A stretch of DNA of 64,000 nucleotides from Polyodon spathula. Its lineage: Eukaryota; Chordata; Actinopteri; Acipenseriformes; Polyodontidae. The stretch lies in the NCBI RefSeq assembly GCF_017654505.1, contig NC_054569.1, positions 1,871,837 through 1,935,836 of the forward strand. The letters are read 5' to 3'. Below the pieces are notes generated by a model. The model made no database searches. It was not told the origin of the DNA and saw nothing but the letters and a program-made list of their open reading frames with translations. Made by a program: the position numbers and the translations under genes. Below are positions 25,143 through 41,937 of the stretch, piece after piece; position 1 is the stretch's first letter; each line of letters begins with the position of its first letter.

Positions 25143-28100
25143 TAATAGAAATTAATTTAAAATACTGACTCATTCATACCACACCCTCAAGTGTGGATTA
25201 TACCAGCGGGATTAACTGTTACGTATACATTGTTTACCTTCAAGGCACTAATTTCCCCAAGGAACCTTTCTAAATCAGTTAATTGAGACATCCTGACAAA
25301 ACATACTGCAATCCCAATTAAGCATTTCCATCTGGATTTCCATTTATTGGCTAACCTTGAATAGAATAATAATGGAATAAAATAAAACAATTCTCAATGA
25401 GCTATGCTTTTGAGGTTTACAATGCTATATTTATTGGCATATAGCATTATAAACTTGTTGTAAAAGATTACAGCAAATAAAACATACATTTACATTATAA
25501 TTGCTATTTTGCGCTCCCAAGGCAACACGTATAGGCAGGTTATTATACAATCATTTTCCTAAGTGTAAGCATAACTAGTTTAGCGGTGAAAGTGTAGAAC
25601 TCTAATATATTTTTTTTCTTTCTGTTAAAACAGATTAGACCTGGGATAGTTTATAGTCAGTAGCATTTGCATACAGATAAGATTGCTAACTTAATTACTG
25701 CAGTTTCTGAAACTGAAATCAAATGGCCCATAATTACCAGGTAAATATAGAGTAGCACATGTTAGCTTTATGTAGGGAAAGCACAGTACGAAGTAACTCA
25801 TGGAAGCCATGTGCAAGCATCACAATGCTGGGGCAATATCACATACCAAAAACCCTGTTAAAAATGAGATTCATCAACATCTGTAATACACCAATCACAA
25901 CAGCTATGCAGGGATAGAGGTCAGTTCTGTGGCTACATGAATACATGCACATTATAGACTTGGTGCCATTTCATTTGACACACTATGCTCTACAGTACAG
26001 AACACCACAAGTACAGTGGGTTTAATACATTGCATTATATACGACGCAGATTTAAGACCGTCCAGTCATGAAGATAATAAAGAAGTTAAGCAAGCAGACA
26101 GAATAGATACGAGAGGTCTTTGTCTAGGAGCTGGTTGCGTGAAAAGACTTTTGCACTTATCTAGCGGGATCGATAAAATAATCTGGTGGATCAATGTACA
26201 CCGAGGTGGTGTTTTCAGTCCACTATCACTATGGAATGAAAGGGGCCTTAAAATGGAGAGAATGGGGCCATTATGTTTGCACTGATACAGAATGGTTCTG
26301 TAATATTCACATCCTTACAGACCATCCATTTGTTTTTGGTGTCAAACACAGAAGATTCCACAGCACAGTATGTCACTGTTTTCTAGTTTCCATTGCCCCA
26401 ATTTTCCTCAGATGATCGGTTCTGGATTTCATGTAAATAGGGTCTGCTGGCATGTATTAAAATTCCTTAGACATGAACTGCTCTGGTGCTCAGAAGACTG
26501 TGGACATAACTGCATGCACATTTGAACTAATTATTGTCTCTTTTTTTAAGATGAAGAAATGAATATACTTTATAATCAAATGTCCAACAGTCACGCTCAG
26601 CTTTTAAAACTAAAGTGTTATATTTTCTTTGCTCCCTTTTAATATTAATAATCATATATTAATATGCATTCCTGTATGCAATGCATCTGTTCCATCAGTA
26701 GCTGGCTTTTATTCTGAAGAGTCAGTGGTGCTCACATTGCAGAAGAGCAAAATGAATTGCAGCAGTTCAGTAGGAAAGTGAGATTAGTAGATTTTATTAA
26801 ATGGAACACGGCTTTAAAATGTTGCTGCAACAGTGGAAGCTGATTTGAAATAATAATAAAAAACAATCTCTTGGAGATTAAATTGTGCCTAGCACTGATA
26901 AGGACTAGTGCGTTGCAACCATCTTATGTCAAACTCAATGATCTAATTACGTACCGTAGAGAAATGTCTACCCATCACTACAGAACAGAGATAACTGTTC
27001 ACGATTCTAAACATAATTGCAATCTGAAAAGAAGCACCTTTCTTAAAAGAGAGTGTATCGGTGACGTGTGACTGCTCCATCTGCTTTTATCAATACAGGA
27101 TGCTATAAAACTTTACAGAGCAGCAACGCTTTTATTAAACTGTGATTATAAATGCATATAATAATCCTTAAAGCCATAATGTACATCATTTCGGCATCTG
27201 TTGGGTATCCAAGTGTCTATTAGGACATTTCTGCAGTGGAGGATCATATTACCATCTTCAGTACTTACACACAGCTCTCTTCATATGCTTTAACATAGTA
27301 CTGTAATCCTGTGTGCACGTCACCCTGGCACATGTATGTTGTAGCTTAATACACTGTATTATGGCTTGGAAGGACCGTGGCTTCATTTGATGCAGAAAAT
27401 AATCCAAAACTGCATTTCAAAGGACTGCATATCATAAAAAAAAAAAACATTTACCACTGTGCTGTACAGAACGTTTCTTCTTTTAAAACCCAAACACTGC
27501 ATCAAATACACAACTTGGAGATTAATTTAAATGGTCCTGCTACACACGCATCTCTGTTCTGTTCTTACTAGTTCTGTAACATTAAGTTTTTTTTTTTTTC
27601 ATTTTACAAATTAATAGTACAACAGGTTCTAGTGTGTTCATATGTTTATCATGTATATACCTCATTCCAGCTCCTGTAAACCAGATTTATGAGAAATGCT
27701 GCATGTTTCTGTAAAAGGACTGAGTCTATCTGAGCTGCACACATTACTGTACGTTTCTGCCTTGAACTGTTGACTATTACTGTGATTATTCCAATAACAG
27801 GATAAGCTGGGAAGCACTACCCTTTTATTGTACATGGAAGATAAAACTTACAGAAACTCATTACATTTCAACAGCTGTTATAAATCACAGTCCATATTTG
27901 TATAGTGTAGAAAAGCTAGCTGATAAAGTGGCTTTTCTTTTTTCAAGTAGAAGACCACCGCTTGCCAAACAAGTTAACCCATTACGAGGTGCTGGCTCCC
28001 AAAGTAGTGCTCTGTCATACTGTGCCACACACGTCACGGGTTAAAGAAAGCCAACCCTAAAGGTAACTTGTTCCCAATCAGCAGATTACAAAGAGCACTG

Positions 28101-28210
28101 GCACTTCTATAAAGACACTAGGTTGACCGGACCTGTTACACAAGTCTAAAGCAGGCACCTAGAACTGAAGAAAACCTTCTGATGTCAACTCACCTTAACA
28201 CAGACTCTTC
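25143..28210. other. Unassigned sequence
   Basis: Open frames of 60-90 codons scattered here show no recognisable domain, splice context or family similarity. Confidence 0.45.
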
Positions 28211-28211
28211 A

Positions 28212-28214
<3 letters not shown>

Positions 28215-28273
<59 letters not shown>
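28215..28273. repeat. (AAT)n microsatellite
   Basis: About 20 uninterrupted copies. Confidence 0.97.
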
Positions 28274-28275
<2 letters not shown>

Positions 28276-28771
28276 CACAGTATTTGAGTAATTGCAATGA
28301 GAACATTTCAGAAGCAGCTACGGGGACATCATTTCTACTGTCTAAGTACTTAGATCTTTCTGGAGTTTAGTCTGCACCTGTAGCAATCTCATAATCTTAT
28401 TTCCTATCTCAGATGCAAGTCAGACATACAAGAGACTTGATCATAAAGACAAGCGATGCTATAATTACATAAATTGTACTAACAGGACTTTATTTATTCA
28501 TAGCTTCCACCCCAGCCTTTTTATTAAACTGCTTAAAAGCCTTCTGAGATGGCAGACACATCCTTTAGCCTGTAGACTTCCTCTTCCTATCACTGATAGG
28601 TTCTGATTCCTCATTGGCTTGGGCACTTTGTATGACCAGATGCTTGGTCCGTCCACGGAGGAGGTGTGCGCTTGTGTTTTTGACTGAAGCACCATTAAAA
28701 ATAGGCAAACACAAGGAATCCAATGATTTATTTTACTTCACAAAAGAGATTTCTGCAATATTCACACAGGA

Positions 28772-31015
<2,244 letters not shown>

Positions 31016-31200
31016 AAACGTTTACCACTGTAAAATTATAGCAAAGTACAATAACATGTACTAAAAGCATGGTAAATCAAATAGAGGCATGGTCAAACAT
31101 AAAGAAAAAACAAGGCAGACTCATGTAAACTATAGCAAATGCAGAGTAAAAACCACGGGCAATCTGGGGAAAATGTATGTGCACATTTACCATGGTAAAA
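31016..31200 (-). repeat. Dispersed ACCATGGTAAA-type repeat, copy 4
   Basis: Runs from GTTTACCACTGTAAAATT through AAAGCATGGTAAATC and GGCATGGTCAAACAT to CATTTACCATGGTAAAAT, in the same order as other minus-oriented copies. Confidence 0.7.
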
Positions 31201-31694
31201 TTAAATTTAGGTTACATTAATATACCTGTGTTAACGAACTAGAACTCAATGGCAATCAAAACTGTGTCAGATTACAGTACATGCTTTGCTATCATCACCA
31301 TGAGTTTAACTGGAGGGGGCACTGTATGTTTCTATATTTAGCGGTATTGCCGAATACTTCAGTACTTTTTTATGTGAGCAGTGGCAGGAATTAAGTTGCA
31401 AGAAATGAATCGTTGCAAGGTTGCAGTTTAAACTGCAGATGCAATGTCACAGCTTGCACACTGTGACTAAAAAGGACTCCAGGTAGACCTTGGGTACAAG
31501 TCTGTCTCCAGGGACATTACTTTGTTCTCATAGTTCACTGAGTCAGCCTCTCAAGCTCTTGGGGAAGAGAAGCTTTATTCTCTGTGATGGCCACCTTGTA
31601 CAGAACTATTTGGCAAAATACTATAACAACTCTGCTTTGCAGATTTTGCAAAATAGACAAGACCCTGTTTTTTTTCTATTTTTCAAAATGAATT

Positions 31695-31704
31695 TATATA
31701 TATA

Positions 31705-31766
<62 letters not shown>
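31695..31766. repeat. (AT)n microsatellite
   Basis: About 35 dinucleotides with one phase slip at 31711. Confidence 0.97.
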
Positions 31767-31768
<2 letters not shown>

Positions 31769-32949
31769 TCAAGTATTTTACATTTAGGTAAATAAACAAT
31801 TTTATCAAATTACATAACAAAAAATATATAGAAATGCTCATTGTAAACAGCATCCTCTTCCCTACTCTCTGTAGTATTAAAGCAAGAATGAAAGGCAAAA
31901 AGAAAAATCCTTTTACGAGCTGTCATTCTCCACATTAAAAAATAAATCAACACGCAAAACAGCAAAATAATAAAAAAAAATGATACATTTAAAAATATTT
32001 TTTGAAGCAGATTATGAATACTCACTCACTGTTTGATGTTTCTTGGTGCAGCAAAGCTTTATGCAGTCCTGCAAGGCAACATCAGAGTAGATAAGCACAC
32101 ATATCAAAGTAGATTTATAAAGCATTCAGAAAAAGAAAGAGACTTCTGACTTCTCTGCTGTCTAGAATTCAGGACGCCAGTAACTGGAAACCAGTCAGAA
32201 AGGATACACTTTTTTGTAGACTACAAAGGAAGCAGAAACTGGAAAAGAAAGGCATATTAACAAGCTACCATTAATCCCAGCAACCTCTGCAATCCAGGGA
32301 TGTCTTAACTGCAACGCATATACCATTTCTAATGACAGTGTTGCTTGGCTGTGATTTAGTTTTTTTTTTTCAGTTTTGCTGTTCTATGATCTCAGCTAGC
32401 ATTTTATATTGTGATAGACAGAATATACAAGAAATGTTTTTAAAGGACTTTATTTTACAAAGTATAGCACACTTCCATCTGATAAAAATGTGTTAAACGT
32501 ACATAAGTCATATACTGTAAATCTCCCAGTCAGTACCAGACTATTACATATGTATATTAAAGCATGTTCTAGTTAGACATGTTAAAATGCATAACTGATT
32601 ACTGTGTTCATAATTCTAATTAAAAAGCAGTAATACAGAAATATGTAAAATAACTAGCAATTTAAATCCTACACAGTTAATCAAATCAAGACAATATAGT
32701 CTAATGAGCTGAACGATAGTTTCCTAATAGGCATGAAATGCAATTTGAAATTCAAATAAGTTTGGAGTTGTTTTAGTAAATAATTGGTCAGTACTGCTAA
32801 AGATCAACAGTTCTATTGTCAACTACTGTATAAAATAATAATCATTTCAAAAAAAAAAAAAAAAATTTTAAAGTATGGGAATAATTTACCGACAAGGAAA
32901 TAAAATCTGGGAAATGAGATTGAAATATTGTTGCAGATAACGTACATAC
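31767..32949. other. Unassigned AT-rich sequence
   Basis: No gene or repeat family member was recognised. An A-run lies near 32850. Confidence 0.45.
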
Positions 32950-33853
32950 TGGGCCTCATTTACAAAAGGGCTCTAAACATTAAGGTGCTTCATAACTGCA
33001 ATTAGTGTGCAGCGTGTTCCTGATTTCCATATTTACTATTGCAATTTTATTCATTATCGCGTGCGATACTTTGCATGTTATGGAGCGCACTAATATTTTG
33101 TGCTTCACACAATGGTAATTGTAATGAGAACCTAGCTCAGAATAATGAGAAGAGCTGTATTCACATGGTATTTAATAAAGGATATTCATGCTAGTGCTTG
33201 CGCGGGGGATTATATTACATCTCCCACATAGAGGACAGGTTTACAGTAAACGTGCGCTATTGATTGGCCTCACTAGCACTGTGACCCTAATCCATGCAGC
33301 CTGCTCTGCAGGGTGGCAATGCTGACGAGGAAGAGAATTGAGGCTATGTCTCGTCAATCAATATTTCTCCAGTAAGCAGAACAAAAACAAAAATGTGCCA
33401 TTGCACAACACAACTCTTATTGTATATGCATTAAAGGAGAAAGGTAAAAAGGCTTTTTTAACATCTGAGAAGGAATACATGTTCAAATTAAAAGGTAAGC
33501 AGTGCAGTTTCTCTTTACGTTGCCTCTGCCTGTCCCCTGCTGAGCGTTGATTTCCGTTCAAGGTAAACCACCTCCACCTTCACGATAAGCTACTGACTAA
33601 AAGACACGCCTGTGCTGCTGGGGCTTTTGATATCACGGTGGTCATGGGTAAGTCTCTGACATTATCATGCACATTAAATTATTGCTCGCAATGCATGTAG
33701 TGTGCACGGTATGGTATGTAAATTAGCCAGATACTGTGCACGCATTTTAATGCATTCTTTGTTAGTAAATGGGGCAGTACATTTAGATTTATCACGCATG
33801 TTAGGCTCACTACTTTACATGTGCGCTAACTCCAAACTCGTAAATGAAGCCCA
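32950..33853. mobile_element. Possible Harbinger-type non-autonomous DNA transposon
   Basis: The end TGGGCCTCATTTAC is mirrored by GTAAATGAAGCCCA (13 of 14 positions). The subterminal regions are rich in CpG-containing motifs (ATCGCGTGCGATA, GAGCGCACTAA, GTGCGCTAACTCC), unlike the AT-rich flanks, which is typical of this kind of element. No transposase-coding segment was recognised inside; open frames at 33338-33561 overlap on both strands without similarity. Family assignment rests on end sequence recalled from fish repeats, and the target duplication is not clear. Confidence 0.5.
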
Positions 33854-34171
33854 TTGTATTCTTCTTCAGAAGCCTTTTTTTTTATATTTCATATTTTTTT
33901 CCTTCACTGTGTCTCCACAAAGAATGCTGCTCACTGTCAAGGAGTGAATATACAATTCAGTGACATATTTCAGGATGTTTTTCTGAGTTTCGAGGGTATT
34001 TCAGTCAAGGCCTTCATTATTAGTACTGAATTGACGCTGTTCCCCATTCAGTTACAAAGGGGTCCTGACACCCAAAAAAACACAAACAAGTCAAATGAGC
34101 AAATACCAACGGTAATTCATTTCAGCAATACTATAAGGAGCACTGGGTAGTCATTGCTAACAGTAAATGAA

Positions 34172-34506
34172 GGGTTAAACTTTACATTAATTGTTTTATA
34201 ATTACTGAGTGTCCACATAGTAGTTACTTAGTAAATACACGTGTATAGATAATTACAATGCTATTATGCATAGTTACAATGCGCATAATGCGTACATATT
34301 TTTGCACAATTTATATAAGTGCTCAATTGTATCAGAAAATGTTTACAGTTAGGGCTAGGGTTAGAGTTGTATAGTGCAAATAGGTTTACACAAGAAAGAA
34401 CCTTGTAACTATGCATAACAGCATTGTAATTATGTGTAAGTACACATGCATTTACTAAGTGACTACTATGTAAATACACATCAATTAGAGACATGGAAAT
34501 AAAGGT
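34172..34506. mobile_element. Foldback element with telomere-like core, copy 3
   Basis: The arms TTATGCATAGTTACAATG / TTGTAACTATGCATAA, ACATAGTAGTTACTTAGTAA / TTTACTAAGTGACTACTATG and the AATTACTGAGTG end match copies 1 and 2. The core is short: CAGTTAGGGCTAGGGTTAGA at about 34347. The inner flank GTATCAGAAAA is shared with copy 2. Confidence 0.82.
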
Positions 34507-34881
34507 TTCTGCTATGCTGTGGTAGGAGATTATTGACTTCACCCGAGTCAAAGTTAAAGATGAAAAGCAACTGGCAATTAGAAACTCAAAGTTGGATTAG
34601 TCAAAAGAGAGCATAACAACTAAATTGTGGTTATCTTCATTATTCCCTTGTAGTCCGGGGCTGTGCGAGAGATTAAAGATCATTATTGACTTTGCTCCAT
34701 AGCAAGTCTGTCATATACTTAAAGTAAAAGTGAGTGATAATAGTAATTTCTAATGCTTATACAATGACATGCTCTATTGTTAAAGAGAATGTCACACGTT
34801 GTTTTCTTTTTGTTTTGTTTTCTAGTTGTTTTCACTTAGAGTTTCCATTTCAACTCATCAGCTCATGTTGACACAACTTGA

Positions 34882-34959
34882 CATGACTGTTAGTTTGCAA
34901 TGACTTTCCTCTATTCCTTACTTCCCATGACTGTTAGTTTGCAATGACTTTCCTCTATT
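34882..34959. repeat. Two-copy direct tandem duplication, 44-bp period
   Basis: CATGACTGTTAGTTTGCAAT and the next 14 bases recur exactly 44 bases later. Confidence 0.9.
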
Positions 34960-36222
34960 ACCTCCTTCATATGTAACAGGTACATATCATTGAACCCCCC
35001 CCCCAACATTAACCACAGCATCACTTACAGCACCAGCAATTCCTATGTGAAAATGCTTCAGTGATGACATTCTACCCATGACATAATCTGCCATTGCAGT
35101 TTAAATAGTCCCTTATCTTAGAACAAAACCGATGCACACTGCAGTGTTGACTAGCCTTGTGTGCACTCCAATTCACTGAAAGTCTTCTAACCTCTCCCAA
35201 AGCTAAATTTAGCTGCAGCGTCAATTCGTTATTACCAGATCATTCATTGGTGTTACCACAGCAGAGAATTATTGATTATCAGGAGAACAGTCTTGTATAG
35301 CACATCCGAGTAAATGCAGATAGGTCGTGGACTTAGCTGTGGGCTTCTGTTGTAGACGTGGCATAGTTGCGGTTAATTGTTGTGCCATTTAAAAGCTAAA
35401 ACGTGTCGATTAATCGTGTTCTTTAGGCTGGTTTATAGTAGTGCTTGGATTGAGTTATAATGTGCTTTGCGCTGACAATTCTCGCTGCCATGACAACACT
35501 TCCTAAGACTGTGGTTCACTAATGTTAGAGGGGGGTATTTGGATTAAAACAACTCAGATACTACTCACTGTGACAAGTGGGGGGTGGGCAGAGTTATATA
35601 TTCCACACTATCTAGTCAGCGATGCGCCACAGCCTCTAACTATTTGTAAACAATTAAAAGGATATCAACGACAGGAAATCTTGCTCTCCCGCGGACACTG
35701 AAATCATTCTGCGGTGTTATCCCTTGGGGGATACGTGGCTGTTTGCTTTGCTTGGTTGCAACACACACAGCCAAACGCAGAACCGGCATCATCTTACACT
35801 GCGTTTTAATTTTGGTGATTTCGTAATGTTTGCGTTTCAGCTGAACTTCTCTATACATCAGTGCGAAGAAGTTGAAGACTTCGACTTTCCTAACTAACGC
35901 GTTGCTGCGACGTTTACATTTTAAATGCGCGTCGGTGTGGATTGCTGTTCCTGAAGTCTGGAAACTTGCAACAAGGAGAAACAGTGGCTGTTGCAACGGC
36001 AGGATTAGTGTGCAATTGCATTAAGGTTTTGACTTTGAGTCATCATTACCCTTGACGAAAAAAAAAAAAAAAAGACGCATTTAGTGTTTATTTCAGCAGC
36101 GCAGGAGAAATCATTTATTCAATATAGATGCTGCATTTGGAGTAAAGAACTGCATTTATTATTTGAAATTTTTCAACTGGAGTTTTTTTTTTTTTTTTTT
36201 TTTGTCTCGTTCTGAAGGGATT
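34960..36222. other. Unassigned, CpG-enriched toward the gap (possible promoter or first exon)
   Basis: CpG becomes clearly more frequent from about 35300 (ACTAACGCGTTGCTGCGACG, ATGCGCGTCGGTG) than elsewhere in the window. A 118-codon minus-strand frame at 35640-35996 has no recognisable similarity. The sequence then runs into A- and T-homopolymers and the assembly gap. Confidence 0.35.
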
Positions 36223-36722
36223 NNNNNNNNNNNNNNNNNNNNNNNNNNNNNNNNNNNNNNNNNNNNNNNNNNNNNNNNNNNNNNNNNNNNNNNNNNNNNN
36301 NNNNNNNNNNNNNNNNNNNNNNNNNNNNNNNNNNNNNNNNNNNNNNNNNNNNNNNNNNNNNNNNNNNNNNNNNNNNNNNNNNNNNNNNNNNNNNNNNNNN
36401 NNNNNNNNNNNNNNNNNNNNNNNNNNNNNNNNNNNNNNNNNNNNNNNNNNNNNNNNNNNNNNNNNNNNNNNNNNNNNNNNNNNNNNNNNNNNNNNNNNNN
36501 NNNNNNNNNNNNNNNNNNNNNNNNNNNNNNNNNNNNNNNNNNNNNNNNNNNNNNNNNNNNNNNNNNNNNNNNNNNNNNNNNNNNNNNNNNNNNNNNNNNN
36601 NNNNNNNNNNNNNNNNNNNNNNNNNNNNNNNNNNNNNNNNNNNNNNNNNNNNNNNNNNNNNNNNNNNNNNNNNNNNNNNNNNNNNNNNNNNNNNNNNNNN
36701 NNNNNNNNNNNNNNNNNNNNNN
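36223..36722. other. Assembly gap, exactly 500 N
   Basis: A run of 500 N, a placeholder length. It sits inside the most CpG-rich region of the window. Open frames spanning it are artefacts. Confidence 0.99.
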
Positions 36723-37310
36723 AAAAATAAAAGTTTGCCACACAAGGCAAGCACTAGCTAAAATAGACGTCCCGCTGCAGGAACCACTACACTACGTTAC
36801 CCTTGCTATACTGGTTGGGATCAGCATCCCCTACACTAACCTACTGCTATTGCTCCTGAAGTCCTGGCCTCCCACTGACTCCGGGTCTTTGCGACAGTCC
36901 TGGCTGGGCAGAGCCTTCGCAGGCACCGTCTTGCAGTTAAAGGGTTCCACAGAAGTTATCTTGCGGAGTGGACGCTCGCCTCATCTATGTCAACAAAGCA
37001 AGCTTTTGCTCAGCGCCTGTCTGTGTAGTAATGGCTGTGCAGTTGCCTCGAGCTGTACAGCCTTTTGCACTCCGCTCAGCGTTCCTGGGCACGCCCAGCC
37101 AATCCAGACCTACTGATCAGCTCAGCGCCAGGCGGGCCTACCTGCTCAATTGGTTGCCTAGAGATGCATCTCCTGTTCCACATCCCAGCTGCACACAAGA
37201 ACCAGTGACAGGGTCCTCCCTGTCACATCCATCGACTTGGCTAGGGAGCTACAGGATTCAATCTGACACACACAGGGTAGGAGCTCAAGGGCTTTGAAGG
37301 TCACCACCAT
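36723..37310. other. GC-richer unassigned sequence after the gap
   Basis: About 590 bases of notably higher GC than the window, with an inverted CCAAT motif context (GCCCAGCCAATCCAGACC) and GGATTCAATC near 37253. The plus strand is open for about 128 codons after the gap with no recognisable protein. It could be an unrecognised retroelement LTR, a promoter, or part of a gene hidden by the gap. Confidence 0.3.
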
Positions 37311-37505
37311 TTTGTATACATTTTAACCATTAACATTTACTACATGCACTTAGCACACACATCTGTGGTTGTGAGAATGGGTTATTTTCTAGATTATATC
37401 CTTTTGTTGTAAGTACATGTATTAAATAATATAACAAAAGAGTAAGTAATGTACAGTACAGTTATGGTGTTGTTGATGCAGTTCGAAGTGCATCCAAATT
37501 GACCC

Positions 37506-37692
37506 TCAGTGAAAGCACATCAAAAGTGTAACAAAGCACAGTGAAAGCATGGTAAAGCATAGGTAAGCATTGTAAAGAACAGTGAGATATGGTAAAGCAT
37601 ATTAATAAACACGGCACCAGGTAAATGCACAGTATAACCGTGGGATAAGCATGGTAAATTTGCACAAATACAGTGGTAAACTTTGATACGGG
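37506..37692 (-). repeat. Dispersed ACCATGGTAAA-type repeat, copy 5
   Basis: Its reverse complement carries GGTTATACTGTGCATTTACC and TATGCTTTACCATGCTTTCA, nearly the same as the copy at 55917-56105. Confidence 0.8.
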
Positions 37693-39205
37693 CATAAAGC
37701 TGATGCACAGCCTGCTCTGTGGTGAGCCCGCTTACTATGACAGGGAGCGATTTTAAACACATTGGTTTTTTAATTGCAGGCTTGGGCTGGGTGTGTTTAT
37801 GAGGGGTAAAGATCCATCTCATTCATTATCAAGCATACCAAATGAATTTGCGAAAAGGTATATTGCAGGTTTTTAGTATTCCAAGAGGGCCAGGCTATCA
37901 CCGCCATGCTGTTCCTTTTCATCAACCAACACATATATTATTCATGCAAACATCTGTTTGATCTGATGCGAGAACATAGTAAAAAAAAAAAAAAAAAAAA
38001 AACACGGATCGTTCATGTTATCACTCATGTGCAGAGATTCCTGATCTGAGATCCTGGAGCCCTGTGTGAAATGTGTTCCGTTTACAACAACAAAGAAAAC
38101 AAAATGTGATTTCTTAATTTAAGCAGTAGGTTTAATGCAGGCTTTTTAAGGGACAAGTTATGTTGTAATTTTCCATCTAGTACTTTATCTAAGCCAGTCT
38201 CAGCCTGTTAATACAATCTGTTGTGTTCCAATTGGTTGAGTGTTTATAAATTAGCTTTATCTATTTATTATTTTTTTTTACCTTAGAATTGATCCCTGAA
38301 CAGGTTTATATTTTGTATTCAGATGGGGTTCAGATACCTGACTTCTAGACTGAACTGACCTGTCCTATTCTCCTCCGTTTCTATTTAACCCCCTTACAAA
38401 ACACTTGCGTTAACAGGGAGGAAAATACTATTGGTAAAGCTTGGTTTGATATTCGGTTATCCCTTTAAGTAGTAAATCTTTTTTTTTTTTTTTTATTGGT
38501 CTCGAATCTGTGGTTTTCAAATCTTATAATAAGCATGGCATTTTAGTTTTCATTCAAACTGGAGATGAAAATGTTGTATTAATTAGAGAAAGAAAAAAAA
38601 AAAACCTGGTCTGTCATAATGTGTTAATACAATGGCCTGTTTCCATAGAAAATAAAGTGAGGTCTTAAAGTGACTCAGAATTGTTTGATTTAATAGACAA
38701 CTCCAGTAATGGAGTTACGCATATATGTCAGAGTGTCATCTTATGTGGTAAATCCTGTAAGACCTTTTCCCTCATATTTTAAAGCAGTTGTTTACCTCAA
38801 AAACAAAGCTCCTTTATTCCCATAAAAGTCTGACAGTTCAAGGGTGATGATTCTGGGACACACTTCATATCACATGGTAGGTGCTGTCTGACACTCTGAT
38901 ATTTACCTGTAGATACCAGCTGTATATATGACAATATCGTAATATTCTGCTAAGAGTAGTAGGCAATGTAAGATGGCTTTTCCTCCTTGGTGCGCTGTCA
39001 GCAATATCTTTGTTATTTTATTTAATAGGAAAACTTTTGTGACATGCCTTCATTTCGCCTTGAAGCAAGAAGTCTAATTAGACAGCAAATAATTCCCAAA
39101 GACTCCCCCCCAAACATTATTATTAGATGCCAGAATGTATGAGACAAATGCAAAACTGTATATTTTTATAAACCACTTGCATAAACTAAAATTATGTCTG
39201 GTTAG
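37693..39205. other. Unassigned sequence
   Basis: Contains A/T homopolymers near 37980, 38478 and 38590. No gene or family repeat was recognised. Confidence 0.45.
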
Positions 39206-39207
39206 AA

Positions 39208-39470
39208 CCGGGCTTTCCAACCCCAGTCCTGGGGACCCCATGTGCCTTCTGCTTTCCATTCCAACCGAGCTCTCAATTACTTAACTAGACCCTTCATTGA
39301 ATTAATAATTTGCTCTCTCCTAAAAAGCTTCAACGTTCAAGTTGCTTATACAATGTTATAGCTAACTAGTCTTAGTTCAAATTAAGGGTTCTGTTAAGTA
39401 ATTGGGAGCTGAGTTGGATTGAATAACAGAAGACACACAGGGTCCCGAGGAACGGGGTTGGGAAGCCCTG
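39208..39470. mobile_element. Non-autonomous hAT-type transposon with 8-bp target duplication
   Basis: The right end reads GGGTTGGGAAGCCCTG, complement CAGGGCTTCCCAACCCC. The left end reads CCGGGCTTTCCAACCCC. Similarity between arms continues for about 95 bases (GGGACCC, CCAACYSAGCTC, CAATTACTTAAC, ACCCTT). The flanks are GGTTAGAA (39200-39207) and GGTTAGAT (39471-39478), an 8-bp duplication with one mismatch. CAGGG/CCCTG ends plus an 8-bp duplication are the signature of hAT elements. No coding capacity. Confidence 0.8.
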
Positions 39471-40323
39471 GGTTAGATAGATATATTGCAACTAAGTTAA
39501 TATCTTATCACACTTAACTTGATGCAAATCATTCAATGCAAGGCTCCAGTTCCTCAATTAATGTCTCTTTATAACCTAATTTACACATGATAACCAGACG
39601 GGACAATTGTTAGTCTTGCATACTTTAGCACTGCCATATTCAATAATAGGATTATTACGAACTGAATAAGCCGCATGACCATACAAAGTTACAATTTTAT
39701 ACGTGACACATTTTGTAAGTAGCATTTTGTTGCCAGGAATGTCCTTTTTCCATTAGATATTTGAATTAATTGCAGTGTTTGTCAAAGAGTGTTGCAATAA
39801 CAGACCTTCTGAAAACATGTTGCTTTTAGCGAGCACATCTTGTGATATTGTGTTTGGCCTAGTCAGAATACCGAAGGATTAGCCGCTACTATATTGCATT
39901 TCAAGAGATAGGAATCAATCTTTATCCCACACTCGATGTCCTGTGTCGGTATTGATTTTATCGTGTTAATTGTGAAGGGCAAGAAGCACTTCGCAGTGTT
40001 ATAATAATTCTGTGTATGCCCAGATCAGAGAATCCTCTTAGCCAAGCTTCTGCAGAGATGTTATAATGTGGAGTGCCATTGAATGCTCCTTTCCTTGTTA
40101 GGTTAACTCAATGAATTCAAAGTCTGCTAGATTATTCTGTACTGATGCCAGTAATCTGATTGCGTTCTTTATCTCAACCCATTATAGAAAGTACAAACTG
40201 TGGGGTTTGTTTTGTTGTTGTTTACTTTCTCTCTCAAGGAAGTGCAGACTTTTTAAAACAGCGCCTGGATTCTATTGGAATTCTTCAAACAGAAAGAGAA
40301 AATAAAATCAAGGGTAAGGCAAT

Positions 40324-41937
<1,614 letters not shown>

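Noticed and set aside
35640..35996. 118-codon minus-strand frame as a gene
   Set aside because: No recognisable domain, no clear splice context and no signal peptide hallmark, though CpG content is raised.
36115..37116. Long open frames (about 190-317 codons) on both strands
   Set aside because: They run through the 500-N gap, so most of their length is undefined; the flanking sequence shows no recognisable protein.
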